A stretch of 64,000 nt of DNA from Shewanella sp. GD04112 (GTDB taxonomy: Bacteria > Pseudomonadota > Gammaproteobacteria > Enterobacterales > Shewanellaceae), in the NCBI RefSeq assembly GCF_029835735.1, contig NZ_JAOEAL010000003.1, positions 1 through 64,000 of the forward strand. The letters run 5' to 3'. The notes beneath the pieces are model-generated. The model was not told where the DNA came from. It did no database searches and was given only the letters and a program-made list of their open reading frames with translations. This document shows, piece after piece, positions 15,830-25,543 of this stretch (the stretch's first letter is position 1; each line of letters starts with the position of its first letter). A program made the translations under genes and the position numbers.

Positions 15830-16264
15830 ATGCTGCAAAAACTGTTAACCACCCTGCTCTTGATTCTCGGACTTACCGTAGTGTCTGGCTGCATTGATGA
15901 ACAACCAAAAGAGGCAGAACTCGAATCAATTATTAAATCTACACTATTGAGCAACGGCGGCGACCAACTCTTTGCGATTGAAAACTTCAAGATAATAAAA
16001 TCTTATGAACGAGGGGTAGCTCATGTCATCGACGCTGAATACGACCTGGTATTCAATCGGAGCCTTAGAGAAATCACCGCAGACCTAAAACGTGCGTCAC
16101 CTTTAGCTGCTTACGAGCCCTTTGGCGGCACAAGCCTTTCCCTTCTCACTCTACAGAACAAGGGCGTTAAAGCATTCAAAGCAGGGGATATTATTAGAAT
16201 GAATGGTAGCTATTCATTCGTTCAAGAAAATTCAGACTGGATTTTAAAACATTCCGCACACTAA
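15830..16264 (+). CDS. Lipoprotein, 144 residues
   Basis: The signal peptide MLQKLLTTLLLILGLTVVSGC ends in the lipobox VVSGC. The mature domain (KSTLLSNGGDQLFAIENFKII...DAEYDLVFNRSLREI) looks like a small periplasmic alpha/beta domain. GGGGTT lies before the ATG. It is last in the traD operon. The terminator that followed it was split by the composite transposon: AAAGCCTG before and CAGGCTTT after the element. Confidence 0.65.
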   Translation: MLQKLLTTLLLILGLTVVSGCIDEQPKEAELESIIKSTLLSNGGDQLFAIENFKIIKSYERGVAHVIDAEYDLVFNRSLREITADLKRASPLAAYEPFGGTSLSLLTLQNKGVKAFKAGDIIRMNGSYSFVQENSDWILKHSAH

Positions 16265-16297
16265 CAGTCGATACTTTTATCCATCACACATAAAGCC

Positions 16298-16307
16298 TGC
16301 TTTTACA
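16298..16307. repeat. 10-bp target duplication, left copy
   Basis: TGCTTTTACA is repeated exactly at 33670-33679, just outside the far end of the composite transposon. This shows the whole 17.4-kb unit moved in as one piece, or that its outer ends did. Confidence 0.93.
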
Positions 16308-16316
16308 TAACACCTA

Positions 16317-17648
16317 TCACTTAAGGTGTTTAGAGCGAACAGGGTAGCGAGTTTTATTGATACGAACGGTCCTTGCTTTGGGCCGTTTTCTTTTTTGGGG
16401 CAGTATGTAGCGTTTAACTCTCTCCCGCATGGCCCTTAGCTTTCTCGGGATGGAGCCGGGGGAGGCTATCGCACACCACATCAGCTCATCCTGAATATCT
16501 CTCAATGCCATCATAAAACTTATACGCAATGGCGATACCTGCGCCTCTCTCGCAATACGACTGATTTCCAGGCGAACCAAATTGTAAGCTATCAATATTC
16601 CCCAGATTTCTTGTATTACCCCCTCCACAGACTGACTTCGTAGCAGCACTTCATCTTCGAGCATATTGTGCTTTATCTCTCCGTAGCTGTTCTCTATTTC
16701 CCATCGTTCAAAATACACATCCAGTAATGACTGCGTACCATATTCCAGACTCGTTAAGGAGGTGAGAACACCTATGACGTGATTAGGTTGTTCTGGCTTA
16801 GGGTACAGGACAAGGCGGGCTTGCCATTTCTCCGGCAAGCTTGGGTCTTGTTTCCGAGCATGGGCTGACACTTTCATTTCCACTAAAAGGTCTCGCCCTT
16901 CCTTATCCAGTTGCTCAACCACTTCATATTGCGTGTTGGATTTTATCGGCGTCATCCAGTGACTCGTCGTATGTTGCCGTTGCCAATTAATCATCAACTC
17001 GGCACTGAGGTAACAGCGGTCAAAAATCGTCAGGGAGTGAGCGGGGGCTGAAGCGGCCAGCTGTTTGGCATAAGAGACCTCTCCTGTCGAGCTGGGCCCA
17101 AAGACAACATCATGTAATAAACGACTTCGCAGCGATGTGAGGGCACATAATCGAACAATCGGGTATTCAGTATGGTGGTTTTCATTGTACTTGATGTATT
17201 GGAAGTGCTCTGCAAGACAGGCGGTATCATGGGTGCGGAACTGAGTGCCGTCGACAGAAAGTAAACTCAGTCCAAACCATTTGTCATCGCTATCTTCCTG
17301 CTGGGTCCAATGGGCTGCTGTCAGTTTAAAAAGCGCTTCCAAAGGTTGGGCGGTGAGGCGCTTTCTCGCTTGAGGAATAGCACTTGGTGCAACAGAATCC
17401 CCTAAGTGGTTGGAAAGCTTGAGGTCTAGTTTATCTAAAACTTCCGTGATGGGTTTATCCCGATACAAGCCAATACCGACAATTAGCCAAACGACAAGTT
17501 CGGCGGGTAACTTACGCCGTCTCATGCTGGCTTTATTGGTAGAATCAAGGGCTTGCTCTATCCATTCGAGCGGGAGTTCTTTTTGGAAGAGAGCCAGTGA
17601 TTCTGGTGCAGCAAACGTATCGACATCAATCAGCCAGTGAGCCAACAT
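16317..17648 (-). CDS. IS4-family transposase, intact copy
   Basis: From the ATG at 17648 the product is 443 residues. It shows the DDE layout: SLLSVDGTQFRTHD with the first Asp, LTIFDRCYLSAELM with the second, and VYFERWEIENSYGEIKHNML with the Y-R-E-K signature of IS4 transposases. The basic C-terminus (LPQKRKRPKARTVRINKTR) lies at the IS end. An 11-bp inverted repeat just upstream (17653-17685) covers the ribosome site and would block translation of read-through transcripts. Confidence 0.92.
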   Translation of the reverse strand: MLAHWLIDVDTFAAPESLALFQKELPLEWIEQALDSTNKASMRRRKLPAELVVWLIVGIGLYRDKPITEVLDKLDLKLSNHLGDSVAPSAIPQARKRLTAQPLEALFKLTAAHWTQQEDSDDKWFGLSLLSVDGTQFRTHDTACLAEHFQYIKYNENHHTEYPIVRLCALTSLRSRLLHDVVFGPSSTGEVSYAKQLAASAPAHSLTIFDRCYLSAELMINWQRQHTTSHWMTPIKSNTQYEVVEQLDKEGRDLLVEMKVSAHARKQDPSLPEKWQARLVLYPKPEQPNHVIGVLTSLTSLEYGTQSLLDVYFERWEIENSYGEIKHNMLEDEVLLRSQSVEGVIQEIWGILIAYNLVRLEISRIAREAQVSPLRISFMMALRDIQDELMWCAIASPGSIPRKLRAMRERVKRYILPQKRKRPKARTVRINKTRYPVRSKHLK

Positions 17649-17652
17649 AAAA

Positions 17653-17685
17653 AATACCCTCAGCAATTAGTGTACTGAGGGTATT
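17653..17685 (-). promoter_or_regulatory. Hairpin covering the transposase ribosome site (left copy)
   Basis: AATACCCTCAG and CTGAGGGTATT pair perfectly over an 11-nt loop. On the transposase strand the 3' arm holds the GAGGG ribosome site and is followed by TTTT and the ATG. It would act as terminator and ribosome-site lock against outside transcription, as known for IS10 and IS50. Confidence 0.65.
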
Positions 17686-17739
17686 GTTAACCATCCGTAG
17701 GATCGTTCAACTGATCAATGCCTTAACTGATCGGTGTTA

Positions 17740-18052
17740 CCCCAATGGGTGGTTTTTTAGTGGATGAAACTTCCTGAATTTTTCTCAAAAGTATGGGGTT
17801 ATCATGACAGTACATGCCATGTTATGCTGATTTTCTCATAATCTTGATAAACATTTGGCGCGATAACAACAAGTACGCGCTGTGATCAAAATTGAGTGTT
17901 ATGTTGGAAAATACGATGTATAGTAAACTTCATATAGGAAAAATCGAAGTTTATACTCTGAAGAAGCGATTATTCTAAAGTTTTCGACCGCTATACACTC
18001 TTATCATTCTTTGTTAATCGTTTATTAAGATAATAAATATAAGGACGAAACC
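17740..18052 (+). promoter_or_regulatory. nhaA upstream control region
   Basis: No gene is seen. An 8-bp inverted repeat TAAACTTC (17924-17931) and GAAGTTTA (17946-17953) overlaps a candidate promoter, TTCATA (17929-17934) and TATACT (17952-17957) with 17-bp spacing. It could bind a LysR-type regulator such as host NhaR, which controls nhaA by Na+; this is inference. Confidence 0.45.
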
Positions 18053-19204
18053 ATGAACGATGTCATTCGTGACTTTTTCAAAATGGAATCAGCTGGTGGT
18101 ATTCTTCTCGTGATTGCCGCGGCAATTGCGATGACCATTGCTAACTCACCGCTGGGCGAAACTTATCAATCTGTACTGCATACTTATGTATTTGGTATGT
18201 CAGTTTCTCACTGGATTAATGACGGCCTAATGGCTGTTTTCTTCTTACTCATTGGCCTTGAAGTTAAGCGAGAGCTGCTTGAAGGTGCGTTAAAATCAAA
18301 AGAAACCGCAATTTTCCCTGCGATTGCAGCGGTTGGCGGTATATTAGCTCCTGCTCTTATTTACGTAGCCTTTAATGCCAACGATCCTGAGGCGATTTCT
18401 GGTTGGGCAATTCCAGCGGCGACAGATATCGCTTTTGCTTTAGGTATCATGGCGTTATTAGGTAAGCGTGTACCAGTAAGCCTAAAAGTGTTCTTGCTGG
18501 CGGTTGCTATCATCGATGATTTAGGTGTAGTTGTTATTATCGCGCTATTTTACACCGGTGACCTGTCGACCATGGCGTTGCTTGTTGGCTTCATCATGAC
18601 TGGTGTCCTATTCATGTTGAATGCGAAGGAAGTAACAAAACTTACGCCATACATGATCGTCGGTGCGATCTTATGGTTCGCGGTGCTTAAATCTGGTGTT
18701 CACGCAACATTGGCAGGTGTAGTGATTGGTTTTGCTATCCCACTAAAGGGAAAGCAGGGCGAACATTCTCCACTTAAACATATGGAGCACGCGCTTCACC
18801 CATACGTGGCATTTGGTATTCTGCCTCTATTCGCATTTGCCAATGCGGGGATTTCGTTAGAAGGCGTATCGATGTCAGGTCTAACTTCAATGCTGCCACT
18901 CGGTATTGCTTTGGGTCTACTGGTTGGTAAGCCTCTAGGTATCTTTACCTTTAGCTGGGCAGCGGTAAAAATGGGCGTTGCTAAGTTACCTGAAGGCGTT
19001 AACTTCAAGCATATCTTTGCGGTATCTGTGTTGTGTGGTATTGGCTTTACAATGTCTATCTTCATTTCCTCTTTAGCGTTCGGAAATGTAAGTCCTGAAT
19101 TTGATACCTATGCTCGACTCGGTATCTTAATGGGTTCTACGACAGCAGCATTACTTGGCTATGCCTTACTGCACTTTTCTTTGCCTAAGAAAGCGCAAGC
19201 GTAA
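18053..19204 (+). CDS. nhaA: Na+/H+ antiporter NhaA
   Basis: The 383-residue product is a full-length NhaA with about 12 membrane spans. It has the key residues PAATDIAFALGIM (Asp125, matching E. coli D133) and AIIDDLGVVVI (Asp155-Asp156, matching D163-D164). The start MNDVIRDFFKMESAGGILL and the whole sequence look like Vibrio NhaA. It exchanges internal Na+ or Li+ for external protons across the inner membrane, giving salt and alkaline-pH tolerance. AAGGACG precedes the ATG and a native-looking leader is kept, so it should be expressed. It is the cargo of the inverted IS pair. Confidence 0.95.
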   Translation: MNDVIRDFFKMESAGGILLVIAAAIAMTIANSPLGETYQSVLHTYVFGMSVSHWINDGLMAVFFLLIGLEVKRELLEGALKSKETAIFPAIAAVGGILAPALIYVAFNANDPEAISGWAIPAATDIAFALGIMALLGKRVPVSLKVFLLAVAIIDDLGVVVIIALFYTGDLSTMALLVGFIMTGVLFMLNAKEVTKLTPYMIVGAILWFAVLKSGVHATLAGVVIGFAIPLKGKQGEHSPLKHMEHALHPYVAFGILPLFAFANAGISLEGVSMSGLTSMLPLGIALGLLVGKPLGIFTFSWAAVKMGVAKLPEGVNFKHIFAVSVLCGIGFTMSIFISSLAFGNVSPEFDTYARLGILMGSTTAALLGYALLHFSLPKKAQA

Positions 19205-19243
19205 GATAAAAATGAGCTATTTTGTAAAGCCTCCCAATCGGGA

Positions 19244-20346
19244 TAACACCGATCAGTTAAGGCATTGATCAGTTGAACGATCCTACGGATGGTTAACAAT
19301 ACCCTCAGTACACTAATTGCTGAGGGTATTTTTTATGTTGGCTCACTGGCTGATTGATGTCGATACGTTTGCTGCACCAGAATCACTGGCTCTCTTCCAA
19401 AAAGAACTCCCGCTCGAATGGATAGAGCAAGCCCTTGATTCTACCAATAAAGCCAGCATGAGACGGCGTAAGTTACCCGCCGAACTTGTCGTTTGGCTAA
19501 TTGTCGGTATTGGCTTGTATCGGGATAAACCCATCACGGAAGTTTTAGATAAACTAGACCTCAAGCTTTCCAACCACTTAGGGGATTCTGTTGCACCAAG
19601 TGCTATTCCTCAAGCGAGAAAGCGCCTCACCGCCCAACCTTTGGAAGCGCTTTTTAAACTGACAGCAGCCCATTGGACCCAGCAGGAAGATAGCGATGAC
19701 AAATGGTTTGGACTGAGTTTACTTTCTGTCGACGGCACTCAGTTCCGCACCCATGATACCGCCTGTCTTGCAGAGCACTTCCAATACATCAAGTACAATG
19801 AAAACCACCATACTGAATACCCGATTGTTCGATTATGTGCCCTCACATCGCTGCGAAGTCGTTTATTACATGATGTTGTCTTTGGGCCCAGCTCGACAGG
19901 AGAGGTCTCTTATGCCAAACAGCTGGCCGCTTCAGCCCCCGCTCACTCCCTGACGATTTTTGACCGCTGTTACCTCAGTGCCGAGTTGATGATTAATTGG
20001 CAACGGCAACATACGACGAGTCACTGGATGACGCCGATAAAATCCAACACGCAATATGAAGTGGTTGAGCAACTGGATAAGGAAGGGCGAGACCTTTTAG
20101 TGGAAATGAAAGTGTCAGCCCATGCTCGGAAACAAGACCCAAGCTTGCCGGAGAAATGGCAAGCCCGCCTTGTCCTGTACCCTAAGCCAGAACAACCTAA
20201 TCACGTCATAGGTGTTCTCACCTCCTTAACGAGTCTGGAATATGGTACGCAGTCATTACTGGATGTGTATTTTGAACGATGGGAAATAGAGAACAGCTAC
20301 GGAGAGATAAAGCACAATATGCTCGAAGATGAAGTGCTGCTACGAA
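19244..20346 (+). mobile_element. IS4-family element, right copy, 5' part
   Basis: It starts TAACACCGATCAGTTAAGG and appears identical to the left copy through the transposase codon for residue 342 or so, where an IS66-family end (GTAAGCGTCC) begins. The other end of this copy is at 33576-33669. About 235 bp present in the left copy (16402-16636) are missing. Confidence 0.85.
19298..19334 (+). promoter_or_regulatory. Hairpin covering the transposase ribosome site (right copy)
   Basis: This is the same 11-bp stem (19298-19308 with 19320-19330) as in the left copy, followed by TTTT and ATG at 19335. Confidence 0.6.
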
Positions 20347-20363
20347 GTAAGCGTCCATTTTAG
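19335..20363 (+). pseudogene. Truncated IS4-family transposase (right copy)
   Basis: It matches the left-copy transposase through VLLRS, keeping the three catalytic acidic positions, and then runs into IS66 sequence and stops after KRPF. The C-terminal quarter is cut; a remnant of the last codons survives at 33576. It is probably inactive, so mobility of this copy would need the left transposase in trans. Confidence 0.88.
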
Positions 20364-20403
20364 GACGTATTGACGCCTTATAGATTTCGGCCAAGCATCC
20401 TGG

Positions 20404-20667
20404 CTAGATGTCTTTCATGATCTGCACCAGTCCTGGTGGGATTTTCCACTGGCGGTTATCATCGCTGACCACCATCACTGATTTCTTGTTGATTTTGATA
20501 ACCACGCCGAACACTTGGCCTTCTTTGGCCTTGAAGTGGACTTTTTGGCCTAAACGTAGCTGGCTTAGAACATTGATGTCGTTTTGCAAACGTAAGTAGT
20601 CTATCCGCTTGCAGATTAGCTCGTTCAGGTCATGTAATTCGTCTAAGGTTAGGTCTTCTATGCGCAT
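20404..20667 (-). CDS. IS66-associated accessory protein, 87 residues (left copy)
   Basis: The product MRIEDLTLDELHDLNELICKR... has an N-terminal helical hairpin and a small beta domain (LGQKVHFKAKEGQVFGVVIKINKKSVMVVSDD) like a KOW or SH3-type fold. The same gene is in the right copy, differing by at most one base. Some IS66 relatives carry such a passenger next to tnpC; the function is unknown. Confidence 0.6.
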   Translation of the reverse strand: MRIEDLTLDELHDLNELICKRIDYLRLQNDINVLSQLRLGQKVHFKAKEGQVFGVVIKINKKSVMVVSDDNRQWKIPPGLVQIMKDI

Positions 20668-20685
20668 ATCGCCTCCGTCTGGAGG

Positions 20686-21463
20686 CTATTCTACCGAAGT
20701 GGCGGGTAAAGCAAAGAGGTCTGAACGCAGTGGATTATCGGCGAACTGGGTTTTCCAATACCGTGGCGTCAGTTCATGTACCAGGCTGGCAGGGTGTTGG
20801 CTGATACGTAGCAGTACATCGGTCAGATAATCGTTTACATTGATATCATGCAATCGACAAGTGACTATCAGGCTTTGGATAACGCCAACATGCTCAGCAC
20901 CGATTTCTGTCCAACAGAACAACCAATTTTTTCTCCCCATGGGTATGGGCCTGAGCGCCCGCTCCAGATGGTTTGTATCCAGCGGCACATCGGGGTCTTC
21001 TAAGAAGACACGCAGTGCCATTTCTTTGCTTTGTACATAGCCAATCGCTTTGTAGAGGGGGTCTTTTGGCAGCAGCGTCAGGTTATGCAGGGTGTCATCA
21101 CACCACGTAAAGAAGCGGTCAACCACCGGTTTACTGTGCGCAAGCCGGTATTGGCGTTTTTTGTCATCCGTGAGCTTTTGGTTTCGGATAGTCTCTTCTA
21201 TCTCATACAGCTTGGCGATTAGGCTTATCGCTTCTTTGGCCGGTTGTGGCCAGCTGTTTTCGGCTGCAATAAATTGCCGGCGACTGTGCACCCAGCACTG
21301 GGCATGGGTTAAGCCCTCATTCGCTTTTATATAACTGGCATAGGCGCTGTAGCCATCGCTTAATAAAGTCCCTTTAAAGCGATGTTTTAATATCTCTTCT
21401 ATATGTTGCCGCCCGCGGCTGGTGGAGAAGGTAAAAACAATTTCATCCTTATCACCATACACC
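20686..21463 (-). pseudogene. IS66 TnpC, C-terminal fragment (left copy)
   Basis: It encodes the C-terminal half of the transposase (YGDKDEIVFTFSTSRGRQH... to LFALPATSVE), including LSDGYSAYASY and the late NHLERALRPIPMGRKNW with the Glu of the DDE triad. The N-terminal half is at 24001-24890, separated by a nested element whose 8-bp duplication CATACACC sits at the break. Confidence 0.88.
21456..21463. repeat. 8-bp target duplication of the nested IS66-family element, left copy
   Basis: CATACACC recurs at 23993-24000. Eight base pairs is the IS66 duplication length. Confidence 0.92.
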
Positions 21464-21543
21464 GTGAGCTTACGGCAGCGTAGCTCAACTTATTTCAATT
21501 AACCTGATTTAATCATTGTAACTAAATCAACCCGGTCACAATG

Positions 21544-21900
21544 ATGCCAGATAAACTCCTTAACACCCTCGCTAACTTTGAACAGTGGCGAAGCAATAAA
21601 CCTTCTCGAGGTAGTGCAATCCCTGAAAATTTGCGCCAGCAAGCGATCGCCCTTTTACCGCATTATTCAAAAACAACCATTGTTAAAAAGTTGCGTATTA
21701 GTCATGAGCAATTCAATACTTGGCTTACCGCCAACTCATCAAGTGATGTATCCAATCACTTTATTTCACTACCCAATGCAACGCCGATAACCGAGTCGCT
21801 TTCTATCTCCCTGAAGTTCAACAATGGCAATTCTTTAGCCGTATCTGGCGAAGTCAGCGAAACACGGTTTGCTCAGTTAATTGAGGCCATAAAATCATGA
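21544..21900 (+). CDS. IS66-family TnpA (element B)
   Basis: This 118-residue protein has a helix-turn-helix-like region (RQQAIALLPHYSKTTIVKKLRISHEQFNTWL) and a C-terminal beta part. It is the first gene of element B and overlaps tnpB by the ATGA junction. TnpA assists IS66 transposition through DNA binding. Confidence 0.8.
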   Translation: MPDKLLNTLANFEQWRSNKPSRGSAIPENLRQQAIALLPHYSKTTIVKKLRISHEQFNTWLTANSSSDVSNHFISLPNATPITESLSISLKFNNGNSLAVSGEVSETRFAQLIEAIKS

Positions 21901-22214
21901 TCCATTTAACCCGTCATAGCGACATTTTGATTGCTACCCAGCCCGCTGATTTTCGTCAAGGCATTGATGGGTTAGCTACGCTGTGTAAACAACGCCTTCA
22001 TTGTGAGCCTCGCTCTGGTACCTTGTTTGTTTTTATTAATCGTAACAAAACCATGGTGCGCGCACTCGCTTATGAAAATAACGGTTTTTGGTTGATGACA
22101 AAGCGTTTATCTAAGGGCAAGTTCTCTGGCTGGCCAACCATTAATAGTGCCATGACGTCCGTGGACGCCAAACATTTACGGCAATTGCTCAGCGGGAATT
22201 ACCACCCATTATAA
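21897..22214 (+). CDS. IS66-family TnpB (element B)
   Basis: The 105-residue product contains the TnpB signature order: PADFRQGIDGLATLC, GTLFVFINRNKTMVRAL and NGFWLMTKRLSKGKF. TnpB of IS66 elements is needed for transposition; its role is unclear. Its start overlaps the tnpA stop. Confidence 0.9.
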   Translation: MIHLTRHSDILIATQPADFRQGIDGLATLCKQRLHCEPRSGTLFVFINRNKTMVRALAYENNGFWLMTKRLSKGKFSGWPTINSAMTSVDAKHLRQLLSGNYHPL

Positions 22215-22288
22215 ATAACCGCTTGATTTCATTTTAAATGGGATCATACTCCATCCTCTTTTTTATTCCCGCAGGCAAAAGGCTTATT

Positions 22289-23872
22289 GTGGCAAAACCT
22301 TTTAACGATATCGATGCACAATCTCTCGATGATTTAATCAAGCGAGTGATTGAAGCCAAAGAAAATAATCTTGCGCTTAGCGCTGATGATTATCAGTTAT
22401 TGCTTGATGCGTTACTGACATTAACAACAACACAAAACAAGCTAGCTGACCACGGTATCACCGTGCATAAATTACGTAAGTTACTTGGGATTGAAAAATC
22501 ATCAGAAAAACAAAGCGACCTGTGTAAAGCACAGAAAAAAACCAGCAAGAAAAGTAAAAAACCAAAAACACAGGATGAAGACTTTACACAGGTCAAACCG
22601 GTTATCATCAAACATGCGTTAAACGAAGTAAATAAAGGGGATAGCTGCCCAGAATGTTTGAAAGGTAAGGCCTATAAAGTCGAGCCTGGCAGTTTGTTGC
22701 GCATTACAGGGCAAACGCCTTTTACCCCAGAGCAACATATTATGGAGCGCTTGCGTTGCAATGCGTGTGGTGCCTATTTCACGGCAAACCTGCCCGATGA
22801 AGTATTACATGACGGTAATAGTCATCAAAAATATGGTTACTCTGCGCGTGCGTTAATGGCGATTTATAAATACTTTGCAGGGCTACCTTTTTATCGTCAA
22901 GGCAACATCCAAAAGCTATTGGGCGTCAACATCACTGCGTCGACGGTGTTTGACCAAGTAGAGCTTGTCTGTGATGCGATTTATCCTGTTTACCAGCACT
23001 TGTTTGAGTTGGCTGGCGATGCTAAGCACTATTACTTAGATGACACCACCCACCGTATTCTTGACGCCAAGCCAGTTGAAAAGAAAGTACGTAATAGCGA
23101 GAAAACACGCTTGCGCTCAGGTGTTTATACATCAGGAGTGATTGCCAGCTTAAAAACGGGCCATGATATTGTGTTATTTGAAACCAATATTGGGCACGCA
23201 GGTGAGTTTATCGACCGCATACTCTACAAACGACAAGTCACTGTCGCACCGATATTAATGAGTGATGCGCTCGCCAGTAATCAGCCAAGTACTTGCGAGG
23301 TTGAAACATCACTTTGTAATAGCCATGCAAGGCGCCAGTTTGTCGATGTCATTAATCATTTCCCCGAAGAGGTTGAAAATATACTCACACTCTATGGTGA
23401 AGTTTGGCGCAATGAACAGACAACCATTGAACGTGAACTCACCGCACGCGAGCGACTTGAGTACCATCAGCAACATTCATTACCCATACTTGAAGCGATT
23501 AAAAGTTGGGGTGAAAAGCACTTTACTAATGAAAGCATTGAAGAAAATAGCGGTCTAGGCAAAGCTATCCGTTATTTTTTAAAACACTATGACGGGCTGA
23601 GTTTATTTTGCCATCACGAAGGGGTAAAAATAGATAATAACCGCATAGAATCGATGTTAAAAATAGTGGTGCGAGATAGAAAAAATGCGATGTTTCGTAA
23701 AAGCTTACTCGGTGCGAACATTGGCGATGTTATCACGTCGATGATAGCAACAGGCAATGAAGCAGGCATCAATGTATTTGATTACTTTACGCGACTGCAA
23801 CGAGATGCGGATGATGCAAAAAAGCATCCTGAAAAATACCTACCTTGGAATTATCTCGACCAATACCAATAA
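22289..23872 (+). CDS. IS66-family TnpC transposase (element B)
   Basis: I start at GTG 22289, with AAAGG a suitable distance upstream; an ATG at 22238 is in frame but codes for an unlikely leader. The product of about 527 residues has an N-terminal leucine-rich helix, a lysine-rich linker, a zinc-finger-like pair of CxxC motifs (CPECLKG and CNACGAYF) and the DDE core (KHYYLDDTTHRI, LMSDALASNQP, and NNRIESMLKIVVRDRKNAMF). It is intact. Confidence 0.9.
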   Translation: MAKPFNDIDAQSLDDLIKRVIEAKENNLALSADDYQLLLDALLTLTTTQNKLADHGITVHKLRKLLGIEKSSEKQSDLCKAQKKTSKKSKKPKTQDEDFTQVKPVIIKHALNEVNKGDSCPECLKGKAYKVEPGSLLRITGQTPFTPEQHIMERLRCNACGAYFTANLPDEVLHDGNSHQKYGYSARALMAIYKYFAGLPFYRQGNIQKLLGVNITASTVFDQVELVCDAIYPVYQHLFELAGDAKHYYLDDTTHRILDAKPVEKKVRNSEKTRLRSGVYTSGVIASLKTGHDIVLFETNIGHAGEFIDRILYKRQVTVAPILMSDALASNQPSTCEVETSLCNSHARRQFVDVINHFPEEVENILTLYGEVWRNEQTTIERELTARERLEYHQQHSLPILEAIKSWGEKHFTNESIEENSGLGKAIRYFLKHYDGLSLFCHHEGVKIDNNRIESMLKIVVRDRKNAMFRKSLLGANIGDVITSMIATGNEAGINVFDYFTRLQRDADDAKKHPEKYLPWNYLDQYQ

Positions 23873-24000
23873 TAAACCGCTCATAATCAAGCAATGCTTG
23901 GGCCAGTGGCCTAAGTATTGCCGTGCCTGAAATTTAAGAAACCAGATTTTTTGCTTTATTACTTATGTCACGCCATGCTGCCGTAAGCTCACCATACACC

Positions 24001-24890
24001 GGCCAGAAGTAACTTTGCTTCATTTTGCCCGGGCCCGCTTTGCCTGCTTTAATCGGCGTCTCGTCCATTGCCAGCACCTGGCTTTGTAAGATGCTGGTCA
24101 GCATCGCATCCACAATCGGATAGAGTAAATCAATACCGCGTGCCACGATGGTGCCCAGTGTGCTGCGGCTTAAAGTAATGCCCGCTGCGGCTAAGCGCTG
24201 GTGTTGGCGATACAGCGGCAAGTGGTATTGGAATTTATCCACCAACATGCCGACGATAAAACTCACATCCGCCACGCTTTTATCCAGCACATTAAACGGC
24301 GCTGCGCTTGGCAGGATAGTGTCGCTGCCTTTGTGTTTAACGATTTGCCGGTCATAACGCAGCACGTCGAAGCTCTCTGGGCGCTGTGCTAAGCGGAAGG
24401 TGCTTTTTACGCCAATCACTTCATACTGGTCGGCATCTTCCCCTTTTAACTCGTCTGGTATCAGCGTAATCACTTTCACCGGTACGTTATCGTTAAATCG
24501 CAAACCACTGTCATTAACGCAATCATCCGGGCGCTGTTTGCCTTTTCTGCGGGTGTAGGTGGTATATTCGGTTTCACCTTCGGGTTGGGTCAGCGGTGGC
24601 ACCATATCGCCCAGTAAGCTTAACTGCATACCCAATTCCAAGGCGCGCTTTTCTGACTTCTGACCAAACAGCTGCTTCTCAAACCAGGCTAAGCGTTGCT
24701 GAATGCCTGCGAAGGTTTCGCGCAATGACGCATGCTCAGTTTCCAGCTTGCCGTACTTTTCTGACCAGGCCTGATTCTCTGCAGAAGCCTGTTGCAACAA
24801 ACTCTGCAGGCGCGCGATTTCACTGGTCAAATTAACCCGTGTCTCGGCGTCCGTTGCCACGTTGGATGAGGATGAAGGCTTGATTTTCAT
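24001..24890 (-). pseudogene. IS66 TnpC, N-terminal fragment (left copy of element A)
   Basis: It encodes the N-terminal part with a coiled coil (residues about 20-60), the basic linker, and the first catalytic stretch QVLAMDETPIKAGK. The frame then runs into element B. The coiled-coil block (LLQQASAENQAWSEKYGKL) differs fully from the right copy, although the flanking residues are the same. Confidence 0.88.
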
Positions 24891-24911
24891 AGCGTCAATT
24901 ATACAGACTTA

Positions 24912-25262
24912 TCAAGCGATTGACTGCCCATAGCGCTTCGCTTGTTTCTGGCGAAGTACGGTAATTCCGTCAACGATCATTTGCAGGGTGCAACCGGTGA
25001 GTGATTGGATCCCACTCGGATGCGGTTTCACCGGAAACTGGCCTTGCTCGAGGCGCTTAGCCCAGACACAATAGCCTGAGCTTTCGAAGTACAACACCTT
25101 CATCTGGGTTTTGCGGGCATTGATAAACACAAAGTACTGGCCGCTTTGTGGATTATGGCAAAGTTTATTGCGCACCAGGGCACTTAAACCGTTAAAGGAT
25201 TTACGCATATCCACGGGTGTGGTGCACAGCCAGATTTTTTGGTTGGCAGCAGGGATAAACAT
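24912..25262 (-). CDS. IS66-family TnpB (left copy of element A)
   Basis: The 116-residue product starts MFIPAANQKIWLCTTPVDMRKSFNGL and has QYFVFINARKTQMKVLYF and YCVWAKRLEQGQF, the TnpB pattern. Its start overlaps the tnpA stop. It differs from the right copy at one visible residue (GQSIA against GQSSA). Confidence 0.9.
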   Translation of the reverse strand: MFIPAANQKIWLCTTPVDMRKSFNGLSALVRNKLCHNPQSGQYFVFINARKTQMKVLYFESSGYCVWAKRLEQGQFPVKPHPSGIQSLTGCTLQMIVDGITVLRQKQAKRYGQSIA

Positions 25263-25543
25263 TATTGCTGGTTAAGCGTGAGTTCAACGCCATTACCCAG
25301 TGACAAGACGATATGCCAGCGAGCGTTACCGTGATGTGCAAGCGCGGATAAATCGATAAACTGTGTATCCTGGCGAACAGGCGCTTGTTCAGTTTGCTCA
25401 GCCAAGCGTTGCCGCCATTTATAAAATGACATGGTGCTCAGTTGATGGGTTTGGCAAAACTCAGTGATGCTCAGCTCTGATGTGTGCCATAAGTCGATTA
25501 ATTGCTGCCATTGTGCCGCGTTGCGGTAAGCTCGCTTTGCCAT
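25262..25543 (-). CDS. IS66-family TnpA (left copy of element A)
   Basis: The 93-residue protein has a Tn3/IS66-type helix-turn-helix, LIDLWHTSELSITEFCQTHQ followed by STMSFYKWRQRL. It differs from the right copy at a few residues (VRQDTQ against VHQDTP; NARW against NTRW). Confidence 0.85.
   Translation of the reverse strand: MAKRAYRNAAQWQQLIDLWHTSELSITEFCQTHQLSTMSFYKWRQRLAEQTEQAPVRQDTQFIDLSALAHHGNARWHIVLSLGNGVELTLNQQ

Larger units (their letters stand above)
16308..17739 (-). mobile_element. IS4-family element, left (intact) copy
   Basis: The element is 1432 bp with imperfect terminal repeats (TAACACCTATCACTTAAGG outer, TAACACCGATCAGTTAAGG inner) and one transposase. The copy of its first 1.1 kb in the right element appears identical, so duplication is recent. 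Confidence 0.85.
21464..23992 (+). mobile_element. IS66-family element B, nested and complete
   Basis: The element is 2529 bp with perfect 16-bp end repeats GTGAGCTTACGGCAGC, flanked by CATACACC. It holds tnpA, tnpB and tnpC on the plus strand, opposite to its host element. All frames are intact, so it may be active. Confidence 0.9.

Noticed and set aside
16308..17739. A separate target duplication for the left IS4-family copy alone
   Set aside because: The flanks (TGCTTTTACA outside, CCCCAATGGG inside) do not match; the duplication is shared by the outer ends of the whole composite unit.
20404..20667. The 87-residue IS66-linked gene as an antitoxin or regulator of the plasmid
   Set aside because: The same gene occurs at the same place in both copies of the IS66 element, so it belongs to the element.
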